Assembly: GCA_016295505.1 (NCBI GenBank)
Contig: JAEDLC010000087.1
Span: forward strand, 1-7,720
From: Dorea sp.
Lineage (GTDB): Bacteria > Bacillota_A > Clostridia > Lachnospirales > Lachnospiraceae
Reading direction: 5' to 3'
DNA: 7,720 nt
Numbering within the stretch: position 1 is the first letter of the stretch; each line of letters opens with the position of its first letter. The notes below the pieces were generated by a model, which saw only the letters and a list, made by a program, of their open reading frames with translations, was not told the origin of the DNA and did no database searches. A program made the translations under genes and the position numbers. Shown piece after piece: positions 1 through 5,725 of this stretch.

Positions 1-1321
1 CAGACTTCATACCTGTGATATCTTCCGGAGATGTCTCAAGACGAACCAGAACAACCTTTTCTCCTCTTGCAGCCCACTCTACAGCATCGTCTGCTGTAAA
101 TACGATCTTACCGCAAGCAGCTCCCGGAGATGCTCCAAGACCTTTGCCCATTGGTGTAGCAGCCTTCAGTGCAGCAGCGTCGAACTGTGGATGAAGCAGT
201 GTATCCAGGTTACGTGGATCGATCATTGCAACAGCTTCTTCCTCTGTTCTCATACCTTCATCAACAAGGTCACATGCAATCTTCAGAGCAGCCTGAGCTG
301 TTCTCTTACCATTACGTGTCTGCAGCATGTACAGTTTCTTATTCTCAACAGTGAACTCCATATCCTGCATATCTCTGTAATGAGTTTCCAGAGTCTTGCA
401 AACCTGTGTAAACTGAGCAAATGCTTCCGGGAATTCTTCTTCCATCTTAGCAATTGGCATTGGTGTACGAACACCGGCAACTACGTCTTCACCCTGAGCA
501 TTGATCAGGAATTCACCCATCAGTTTCTTTTCTCCTGTAGCAGGATCACGTGTAAATGCAACACCTGTACCACAGTCATCACCCATATTACCGAAAGCCA
601 TAGACTGTACGTTAACAGCAGTTCCCCAGGAATATGGAATATCATTGTCACGACGATATACATTGGCACGTGGGTTGTCCCATGAACGGAATACAGCTTT
701 TACTGCTCCCATTAACTGTTCCTTCGGATCATCCGGGAAGTCTGCACCAATTTTTTCTTTATATTCAGCCTTGAACTGAGAAGCCAGCTCCTTCAGGTCA
801 TCAGCTGTCAGTTCAACGTCAAATGTAACGCCTCTTTCAGCTTTCATCTTGTCGATCAGCTCTTCGAAGTATTTCTTACCAACTTCCATAACTACGTCAG
901 AATACATCTGGATGAATCTTCTGTAGCAGTCCCAAGCCCAACGTGGATTGCCGGATTTTTCAGCAATAACATTAACAACAGTCTCATTAAGACCCAGGTT
1001 CAGGATTGTATCCATCATACCAGGCATAGAAGCTCTTGCACCGGAACGTACAGATACGAGAAGCGGATTCTCACTGTCACCAAACTTCTTGCCTGTAATC
1101 TCTTCCATCTTATCAATGGCTTCCATAATCTGTTCCATGATCTCGTCATTGATTGTTCTTCCATCTTCGTAGTACTGTGTACAAGCTTCTGTTGTGATTG
1201 TGAAGCCCTGTGGTACCGGAAGACCTAAGCTTGTCATCTCAGCGAGGTTCGCACCTTTTCCACCAAGCAGGTTTCTCATGGTTGCGTTACCTTCTGTAAA
1301 CATATAAACCCATTTTGCCAT
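1..1321 (-). CDS. ppdK: Pyruvate, phosphate dikinase, N-terminal part (cut by window edge)
   Basis: The enzyme interconverts pyruvate, ATP and phosphate with phosphoenolpyruvate, AMP and pyrophosphate in the cytoplasm; in fermenting Clostridia it can run in the glycolytic direction. The window holds 440 codons of a protein usually near 875 residues, open to the left edge. Visible are the ATP-grasp nucleotide domain with GGKGANLAEMT (about 20-30, K22), SVRSGARASMPGMMDT (about 90-105, R92), MQDMEFTVE (E322) and YMLQTRNGKRT (Q334, R336). Then comes the start of the phosphohistidine domain, GLGASPGAACGK (about 395-405). The sequence ends at SPEDITGMKS, just before the expected GGMTSHAAV segment, so the catalytic histidine and the PEP-binding barrel lie outside. 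The ATG start at 1321 is supported by AGGAGG at 1332-1337 with a 10-base spacer. Another ATG 8 bases upstream is out of frame. The family is clear. Confidence 0.96.
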   Translation of the reverse strand, partial: MAKWVYMFTEGNATMRNLLGGKGANLAEMTSLGLPVPQGFTITTEACTQYYEDGRTINDEIMEQIMEAIDKMEEITGKKFGDSENPLLVSVRSGARASMPGMMDTILNLGLNETVVNVIAEKSGNPRWAWDCYRRFIQMYSDVVMEVGKKYFEELIDKMKAERGVTFDVELTADDLKELASQFKAEYKEKIGADFPDDPKEQLMGAVKAVFRSWDNPRANVYRRDNDIPYSWGTAVNVQSMAFGNMGDDCGTGVAFTRDPATGEKKLMGEFLINAQGEDVVAGVRTPMPIAKMEEEFPEAFAQFTQVCKTLETHYRDMQDMEFTVENKKLYMLQTRNGKRTAQAALKIACDLVDEGMRTEEEAVAMIDPRNLDTLLHPQFDAAALKAATPMGKGLGASPGAACGKIVFTADDAVEWAARGEKVVLVRLETSPEDITGMKS

Positions 1322-1366
1322 CTTGTCATGACCTCCTAAAACAAAATTTTCTAAGTCGCACATAAT

Positions 1367-1395
1367 ATTTTACTGGTTTTGCCAGTATTCGTCAA
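1367..1395 (-). promoter_or_regulatory. Sigma-A-type promoter for ppdK
   Basis: On the minus strand a -35 box TTGACG (1390-1395) and a -10 box TAAAAT (1367-1372) are separated by exactly 17 bases. Each differs from consensus at one position. Transcription would start near 1360, giving a leader of about 39 bases that carries the AGGAGG ribosome binding site at 1332-1337. This suggests ppdK is transcribed on its own and not from the aminopeptidase gene upstream. Confidence 0.75.
1371..1387. repeat. Inverted repeat inside the ppdK promoter spacer (possible operator)
   Basis: TACTGG (1371-1376) and CCAGTA (1382-1387) form a perfect 6-base inverted repeat with a 5-base centre. It lies between the -35 and -10 boxes of the ppdK promoter and overlaps two bases of the -10 box. 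A protein bound here would block the promoter. No known operator consensus was recognised, and a repeat this short can arise by chance. Confidence 0.35.
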
Positions 1396-1424
1396 TAGTT
1401 GCACCAGAACTTTTCGCCCTAAAT

Positions 1425-1464
1425 TTTCCAGCATTTCTAGGCATTTTGCACAATGCTGACAAGG
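1425..1464. other. Intergenic element sharing words with the sstT leader
   Basis: Read on the plus strand this stretch contains TTTCCAGCA (1425-1433), GCATTTTGC (1441-1449) and CTGACAAGG (1456-1464). The same three 9-base words occur in the same order in the sstT leader at 5571-5579, 5598-5606 and 5624-5632. CAGCATT (1429-1435) and AATGCTG (1452-1458) can pair as a 7-base stem. The element sits about 30 bases upstream of the ppdK -35 box. Its role is unknown. Confidence 0.4.
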
Positions 1465-1479
1465 ATATTTCCACTGACA

Positions 1480-1520
1480 GAAATGTGCCGGCCAAGCTCT
1501 CGCTTATGCCGGCACATTTC
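1480..1520 (-). terminator. Strong hairpin after the aminopeptidase gene, terminator-like without U-tract
   Basis: GAAATGTGCCGGC (1480-1492) and its exact complement (1508-1520) form a 13-base-pair stem. Within the 15-base loop, AAGC (1494-1497) and GCTT (1502-1505) can extend the fold. The hairpin begins 18 bases past the aminopeptidase stop codon, where a terminator is expected. However, no run of U follows the stem on either strand, so it may be a Rho-dependent or weak terminator, or a structure that protects the mRNA 3' end. Confidence 0.5.
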
Positions 1521-1538
1521 CTGCAAAACACAACTACA

Positions 1539-2927
1539 TTATATATTGCGTAAAAACGCCTTGTATCCTTTATATGCTTCATAAATATCAGCTTTACTGG
1601 TCACTTCCCACGGCGCATGCATACTCATAACAGGCACTCCGCTGTCAATCACTTCCATGCCATAGTTTGCCATAATGTAGGCGATTGTTCCGCCTCCGCC
1701 AACGTCAACCTTTCCAAGCTCTGCAAACTGATATGCAATACCATCCGTTTCCATTGCCCTGCGGATTTTTGCAAGATATTCTGCATTGGCATCATTGGAT
1801 CCGTTCTTTCCACGGCTTCCGGTAAACTTATTGAATACCAGTCCTTTTCCAAAGAATGCTGTGCTTCTCTTCTCAAATGCTTCCGGGAACATCGGGTCAT
1901 AAGCAGCACTGACATCAGAAGAGAGCATTCTTGAATTCTGAAGTGCACGACGAACCTTTAATTCAGATTCTCCATCTGTAAGAGCCACCAGTTCCGCGAT
2001 CACATTTTCAAAGAACCGGGAATGCATACCTGTCGCACCGACACTTCCGATTTCCTCTTTGTCTACCAGAATACAGCAGGAAGTTCTGTCCACATCTTCC
2101 ACATCCATCATGGCAAAAAGGGATGTAAATGCGCAGACACGGTCATCCTGTCCATATGCCAGTACCATACTTCTGTCGATTCCGCAATCTCTTGCTCTTC
2201 CGGCAGGCACGATCTCCAGTTCTGCAGACAGGAAATCTTCTTCCTCCATTCCGTAATACTCAGTAAGGATGCGCATCACATTTGCCTTAACCGTTTCTTT
2301 TTCCTTCTCATCCAGTGTCTCATCATCTGCAACCGGACGGCTTCCGAACAGAAGATCCAGCTTTTCGCCTTCGATCACTGCTCCAGCTTTTTTCTCCATC
2401 TGCTGAGCAGCCAGATGTACCAGAAGGTCTGTCACAACAAACACCGGATCGTCTTCTTTTTCACCGATGCTTACTTTTTCAACAGTGCCGTCCTTTTTAG
2501 CGATCACACCGTGAAGTGCCAGAGGAATTGTCACCCACTGATATTTCTTGATGCCTCCGTAATAATGTGTATCAAGATATACCAGTTCTTCGCTTTCATA
2601 TAACGGATTCTGTTTTACATCGATTCTCGGGGAATCAATGTGTGCTCCAAGAATATTCAATCCATTTTCCAGTGGCTGTTTTCCAATCTGGAACATCGCA
2701 ATACTCTTTCCCATGCACACCGCATATACCTTATCCCCTGGCTGAAGAGGTTCTTTTACTTCCTTCAGATTGCGATACCCTTTCGCTTCGATCTCGCGAA
2801 CAGTCAGATCCACACATTCACGCTCTGTCTTTCCCTCATCCAGGCATACTTTATACTTTTCATTGATCTGATTCAGCTCTTTCTGCTGTTCCTCACTGTA
2901 TGCTTTCCATACATTATTACTTTCCAT
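1539..2927 (-). CDS. apeA: M18 family metalloaminopeptidase (aspartyl aminopeptidase-like)
   Basis: A cytoplasmic zinc exopeptidase that removes N-terminal residues from peptides. M18 members often prefer acidic residues, but the specificity here is not shown. The 462-residue length fits the bacterial M18 group. Metal and catalytic residues are in order: GAHIDSPR (H96, D98), GQDDRV (D261 or D262), DKEEIGSVGATGM (E291, E292), SSDVSAAYDP (D338) and SMHAPWE (H437). The glycine-rich VDVGGGGT (about 407-414) is typical of the family. The start at 2927 is supported by AAGGAGA (2937-2943) with a 9-base spacer. It has its own promoter and lies 132 bases after kbl, so it is probably a separate transcript. 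No signal peptide or membrane segment is seen. The family is certain, the gene name less so. Confidence 0.95.
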   Translation of the reverse strand: MESNNVWKAYSEEQQKELNQINEKYKVCLDEGKTERECVDLTVREIEAKGYRNLKEVKEPLQPGDKVYAVCMGKSIAMFQIGKQPLENGLNILGAHIDSPRIDVKQNPLYESEELVYLDTHYYGGIKKYQWVTIPLALHGVIAKKDGTVEKVSIGEKEDDPVFVVTDLLVHLAAQQMEKKAGAVIEGEKLDLLFGSRPVADDETLDEKEKETVKANVMRILTEYYGMEEEDFLSAELEIVPAGRARDCGIDRSMVLAYGQDDRVCAFTSLFAMMDVEDVDRTSCCILVDKEEIGSVGATGMHSRFFENVIAELVALTDGESELKVRRALQNSRMLSSDVSAAYDPMFPEAFEKRSTAFFGKGLVFNKFTGSRGKNGSNDANAEYLAKIRRAMETDGIAYQFAELGKVDVGGGGTIAYIMANYGMEVIDSGVPVMSMHAPWEVTSKADIYEAYKGYKAFLRNI

Positions 2928-2970
2928 AATACCGATTCTCCTTTCATACCTCTTTCAGATTCGTATATAT

Positions 2971-2979
2971 ATTATACCA
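2971..2979 (-). promoter_or_regulatory. Extended -10 promoter for the aminopeptidase gene
   Basis: On the minus strand TATAAT (2971-2976) is preceded by TG and one base (TGGTATAAT), an extended -10 element. No good -35 box is found at 16-18 bases; the sequence there (about 2993-3000) is the GC-rich arm of a hairpin. Transcription would begin near 2964, leaving a leader of about 37 bases with the ribosome binding site at 2937-2943. Confidence 0.65.
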
Positions 2980-2989
2980 CAAATCGTGG

Positions 2990-3030
2990 AAACAGCATGC
3001 GACACTTTAGAAAAATGCTGCATGCTGCTT
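2990..3030 (-). terminator. Hairpin between kbl and the aminopeptidase gene, possible weak terminator
   Basis: CAGCATGC (2993-3000) and GCATGCTG (3020-3027) are a perfect 8-base inverted repeat. With one G-U pair, the minus-strand RNA could extend it to 11 pairs (2990-3000 with 3020-3030) around a 19-base loop. It starts about 30 bases after the kbl stop. Only UUU then CC follows, so termination would be inefficient. Its promoter-proximal arm covers the expected -35 region of the next gene. No better tdh-kbl terminator is visible. Confidence 0.35.
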
Positions 3031-3059
3031 CGTCTTTTAAATTTTATATGGTTCCTGTA

Positions 3060-4259
3060 CTATTTCAGTCCCATCTCTTCTCTTACTTCTTTGAAGCACT
3101 TCACAATGAAATCGATATCCTCTTTTGTATGACTTGCACATACCTGTGTACGGATTCTTGCTTTTCCCTTTGGTACTACCGGATAAGAGAATGCAACTAC
3201 ATATACACCCTTTGCCATCATACGTTTTGCAAATTCAGCTGCTGTTTTTTCATCATACAGCATAACTGGTACACATGGATGTGTTCCCGGAATAATATCA
3301 AATCCGTTGTCTACCAGTTCTTTACGATAATATGCCGTAACCTCTTCCAGATGATCACGCAGTTCTGTACTCTCTTCCAGCATATTAAAGAGTTCAAGGC
3401 TTGCGCCTGCAATTGCCGGAGCAAGTGAATTAGAGAACAGATACGGACGGCTTCTCTGACGCAGAAGATCAATGATCTCTTTTCTTCCGGAAGTATATCC
3501 GCCGGAAGCTCCGCCGAGCGCTTTTCCAAGTGTTCCGGTGATAATATCAACACGACCTTCTACTCCACAGTATTCTGCGGTTCCGCGTCCTTTCTTTCCG
3601 ACAAATCCAACTGCATGACTGTCATCCACCATAACCAGTGCATTATACTTATCTGCAAGATCACATACACCTTTCAGGTTACAGATGATACCGTCCATAG
3701 AGAACACACCGTCTGTAGCGATCAGTTTAATTCTTGCACCAGCCTCATCAGCTTCTTTTAATTTTGCTTCCAGATCTTCCATATCGTTGTTTTTATAACG
3801 GAAACGTTTTGCCTTACACAAACGAACACCATCGATGATAGATGCATGATTCAGTTCATCGCTGATAACTGCATCTTCTGCTGTAAGAATCGTCTCAAAC
3901 AGACCTCCGTTCGCATCAAAACAGGAAGAATAGAGAATCGTATCATCCGTTCCCAGAAAGTCAGATATCTTCTTCTCAAGTTTCTTATGAATGTCCTGTG
4001 TTCCACAGATAAAACGAACAGATGCAACTCCATATCCTTTTTCATCATAAGTCTTCTTAGCAGCTTCGATCAGACGCGGGCTGTCTCCAAGTCCCAGATA
4101 GTTGTTCGCACACATACACAGAAGTTCTCTTCCGTCTTCCATCTTCACTCTTGCTCCCTGTGGAGATACAAACGGCGCTTCCCCTTTGAACAATCCTGCT
4201 TCTTTAATGCCTTCTACCTCTTTTGTATAGATACTTAAAATATCATTTTTACGTGCCAT
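3060..4259 (-). CDS. kbl: Glycine C-acetyltransferase (2-amino-3-ketobutyrate CoA ligase)
   Basis: A pyridoxal-phosphate enzyme that cleaves 2-amino-3-ketobutyrate with CoA to glycine and acetyl-CoA, the second step of threonine breakdown. It belongs to the alpha-oxoamine synthase family of fold-type I. From the chosen start it has 399 residues, against 398 in E. coli. Visible are ANNYLGL (52-58), SDELNHASIIDG (H138, cofactor stacking), VDDSHAVG (D212, H215), TGTLGKALGGASGGY (K246, the Schiff-base lysine) and RIRTQVCASH (R370, expected to hold the substrate carboxylate). The lysine-to-arginine spacing of 124 equals that in E. coli. The start is ATG 4259: an upstream in-frame ATG at 4268 abuts the ribosome binding site with no spacer. 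The start lies 30 bases after the tdh stop, so the two form an operon, in the order opposite to E. coli kbl-tdh. Confidence 0.96.
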   Translation of the reverse strand: MARKNDILSIYTKEVEGIKEAGLFKGEAPFVSPQGARVKMEDGRELLCMCANNYLGLGDSPRLIEAAKKTYDEKGYGVASVRFICGTQDIHKKLEKKISDFLGTDDTILYSSCFDANGGLFETILTAEDAVISDELNHASIIDGVRLCKAKRFRYKNNDMEDLEAKLKEADEAGARIKLIATDGVFSMDGIICNLKGVCDLADKYNALVMVDDSHAVGFVGKKGRGTAEYCGVEGRVDIITGTLGKALGGASGGYTSGRKEIIDLLRQRSRPYLFSNSLAPAIAGASLELFNMLEESTELRDHLEEVTAYYRKELVDNGFDIIPGTHPCVPVMLYDEKTAAEFAKRMMAKGVYVVAFSYPVVPKGKARIRTQVCASHTKEDIDFIVKCFKEVREEMGLK

Positions 4260-4268
4260 TGTCTTCAT

Positions 4269-4274
4269 CCTTCT
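4269..4274 (-). promoter_or_regulatory. kbl ribosome binding site that decides the start
   Basis: AGAAGG on the minus strand lies directly against the ATG at 4266-4268 (spacer 0) but 9 bases from the ATG at 4257-4259. The second spacing is workable, so translation should begin at 4259. This removes three residues (MKT) from the longest reading frame. Confidence 0.75.
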
Positions 4275-4289
4275 TTCAACATTCAGTGT

Positions 4290-5351
4290 TTAATCATTTA
4301 CATGTGCCCAGTCCAGAATTACCTTTCCTGACTGTCCGGAAATCATTGCCTCAAAACCTTTTTCGTAATCTTTGATATCAAAATGGTGTGTAATGATCGG
4401 AGAAATATCAAGTCCTGCCTGAATCATTGTTGACATCTTATACCAAGTATCCCATACCTTTCTTCCATAGATACCACGCAGATTCAGTCCGTTGAAGATA
4501 ACGGTTTCAAGGTCAACTTTTGCATCTGTTCTCTGAAGTCCCAGAAGTGCAATATTTCCTCCATGCTTCATGTTATGGATCATGTCATGAAGCGCGATCT
4601 GTGAACCGGACATCTCAAGACCTACATCAAAGCCTTCTGTCATACCGATCTCTTTCATCACATCTTTCAGATTCTCATCTTTCAGATTTACAACTCTTGT
4701 TGCTCCAAGTTTCTTGGCCAGATCCAGACGATACGGATTCAGATCCGTTACAACCACATGTCTTGCACCGGAAAACTTTGCAATTGCCGCTGCCATACAT
4801 CCAATCGGGCCGGCTCCTGCGATCAGCACATCTTCCCCAAGCATATCATAAGAAAGTGCTGTGTGAGTCGCATTTCCAAACGGATCAAAGATTGCATACA
4901 TTTCTTCCGGAATATTCGGATTACATGGCCATACGTTAGAAGACGGAATTACAAGATATTCTGCAAATGCTCCGTTTCTGTTAACTCCAACACCCTTTGC
5001 ATCTTTACAGTTCTCTTTATGACCTTCCAGACAGTTTCTGCATTTTCCGCAGGTAATATGACCTTCTCCGGATACCAGATCTCCAATCTTAAATCCTTTG
5101 ACACCTTCTCCCACTTCACACACTTCTCCGACATACTCATGTCCGGCAGTAAGTCCGACCGGAATCGTATGCTGTGCCCAGTCATTCCACTGATAGATAT
5201 GAACGTCCGTTCCACAGATAGCTGTCTTATGAATCTTGATCTTTACATCATTCGGTCCCACTTCCGGAATCGGGACTCTTTTCATCCACAGACCCTCTTC
5301 TGGTTTTTCCTTCACCAGTGCCCACATCAATCCATCATTTCTTTCGCTCAT
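4290..5351 (-). CDS. tdh: L-threonine 3-dehydrogenase, zinc-dependent
   Basis: The enzyme oxidises L-threonine with NAD+ to 2-amino-3-ketobutyrate, which Kbl downstream then cleaves. It is a zinc-dependent medium-chain dehydrogenase of 353 residues (E. coli Tdh has 341). From ATG 5351, catalytic zinc ligands are C46 (AICGTDVH), H71 and E72 (AGHEYVGE). Structural zinc ligands are C101, C104, C107 and C115 (CGKCRNC...C), all at E. coli spacing plus eight. The Rossmann motif GAGPIG is at 179-184, followed by D203, the usual NAD-binding acidic residue (VVVTDLNPYR). The longest frame begins at TTG 5360, but that codon touches the GGGAGG site with no spacer, so ATG 5351 is preferred. The eight extra N-terminal residues relative to E. 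coli look like ordinary family variation. It heads the tdh-kbl operon, divergent from sstT. Confidence 0.96.
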   Translation of the reverse strand: MSERNDGLMWALVKEKPEEGLWMKRVPIPEVGPNDVKIKIHKTAICGTDVHIYQWNDWAQHTIPVGLTAGHEYVGEVCEVGEGVKGFKIGDLVSGEGHITCGKCRNCLEGHKENCKDAKGVGVNRNGAFAEYLVIPSSNVWPCNPNIPEEMYAIFDPFGNATHTALSYDMLGEDVLIAGAGPIGCMAAAIAKFSGARHVVVTDLNPYRLDLAKKLGATRVVNLKDENLKDVMKEIGMTEGFDVGLEMSGSQIALHDMIHNMKHGGNIALLGLQRTDAKVDLETVIFNGLNLRGIYGRKVWDTWYKMSTMIQAGLDISPIITHHFDIKDYEKGFEAMISGQSGKVILDWAHVND

Positions 5352-5360
5352 TTTAATCAA

Positions 5361-5367
5361 CCTCCCG
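5361..5367 (-). promoter_or_regulatory. tdh ribosome binding site that decides the start
   Basis: CGGGAGG on the minus strand is 9 bases upstream of the ATG at 5349-5351. It directly adjoins a TTG at 5358-5360 that would give a frame three codons longer. The spacing and codon type both favour the ATG. Confidence 0.8.
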
Positions 5368-5411
5368 TTTCAGCCATCTCCCCAGACAGCATCTTCTCAC
5401 TTAACGTTGTA

Positions 5412-5440
5412 ATTATAGCACTCTTAACTAATATACACAA
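5412..5440 (-). promoter_or_regulatory. Extended -10 promoter for tdh-kbl
   Basis: On the minus strand TATAAT (5412-5417) is preceded by TG plus one base (TGCTATAAT). A half-matching -35 box TTGTGT (5435-5440) lies 17 bases further upstream. Transcription would start near 5405, giving a leader of about 54 bases before the tdh ATG at 5351. The weak -35 box leaves room for an activator. Confidence 0.65.
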
Positions 5441-5501
5441 CCTGTTTTCTACTATTTTTGTGTTTTTTGACAATTATTTCACATTGTTTTTCTCTTTTTT
5501 A

Positions 5502-5629
5502 TGTCATTTTCACCATTCTCTATTTACAAACGCAATTTTATTTTGTATAATTTTTTTGTCATTATCAACATTTCCAGCAAAGCGAACAATATTTTCAGCA
5601 TTTTGCCTTGTAATATGTTGATACTGACA
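5502..5629. repeat. Three copies of a 16-base motif around the sstT promoter
   Basis: TGTCATTTTCACCATT (5502-5517) and TGTCATTATCAACATT (5557-5572) are direct copies with 14 of 16 bases equal. A third, inverted copy at 5614-5629 reads TGTCAGTATCAACATA on the minus strand, 14 of 16 equal to the second. Starts are 55 and 57 bases apart. Copy 1 ends 5 bases before the sstT -35 box and copy 2 covers its expected transcription start. Copies 2 and 3 carry outer TGT/ACA dyads. This could be a regulator's binding array, but AT-richness makes some similarity cheap. Confidence 0.4.
5523..5551 (+). promoter_or_regulatory. Sigma-A-type promoter for sstT
   Basis: TTTACA (5523-5528) and a perfect TATAAT (5546-5551) are 17 bases apart on the plus strand. 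This is the best promoter match in the tdh-sstT gap. Transcription should start near 5558, so the sstT leader is about 168 bases long. A perfect TTGACA at 5467-5472 was also seen, but no -10 box stands at the right distance from it. Confidence 0.75.
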
Positions 5630-5725
5630 AGGGGAAATCAATCAAAAAAAGAGAAAGAGAGGTAAAAGCAGATATCACGCCTGCTTCTGGTATGGTTTCA
5701 GGTATGCAATCTGCGAAAACACAAC
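5558..5725 (+). other. Long structured leader of sstT
   Basis: The predicted RNA begins with GUCAUUAUCAACAU (5558-5571), which pairs with 5615-5628 (13 of 14 positions) around 43 bases that can fold further (GCAAA 5577-5581 with TTTGC 5602-5606). An alternative stem, CCTTGT (5606-5611) with ACAAGG (5627-5632), excludes the long one. Near the gene, GCAGAT (5668-5673) pairs with ATCTGC (5709-5714) and GCCTG (5679-5683) with CAGGT (5699-5703) across a symmetric 5-by-5 internal loop. AAGCAG (5666-5671) with CTGCTT (5681-5686) competes with this fold. The only good Shine-Dalgarno sequence, AGAGAGG (5656-5662), is 63 bases before the start codon. The competing folds suggest a regulatory leader. No known riboswitch or T-box signature was recognised. 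Confidence 0.45.

Noticed and set aside
1370..1582. 70-codon minus-strand frame overlapping the end of the aminopeptidase gene
   Set aside because: It covers the hairpin and the ppdK promoter, overlaps a certain gene and resembles no known protein.
2022..2603. Long plus-strand frames opposite the aminopeptidase, and similar ones opposite kbl and tdh (up to 287 codons)
   Set aside because: They are antisense shadows: the minus-strand proteins carry full catalytic motifs, and the shadow proteins look random and rich in Ser, Cys, Phe and His.
5357..5392. Minus-strand 11-codon frame in the tdh leader (MLSGEMAETGG)
   Set aside because: The ribosome site is weak, codons are not enriched for threonine or glycine, and it is short enough to be chance.
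5467..5495. Perfect TTGACA as an alternative sstT -35 box
   Set aside because: The bases 16-18 further on are T/C-rich with no -10-like hexamer, whereas TTTACA-17-TATAAT downstream fits well.
5615..5665. Short frame in the sstT leader beginning ATG TTG ATA CTG, 16 residues, in frame with sstT and ending at TAA
   Set aside because: No Shine-Dalgarno sequence precedes it and it has only one threonine and one serine codon, so it does not look like an attenuator peptide. A longer version from 5501 starts upstream of the promoter.
5558..5725. T-box, glycine riboswitch or lysine riboswitch in the sstT leader
   Set aside because: No T-box core sequence and no conserved riboswitch core that I recognise is present; only unassigned stems are visible.
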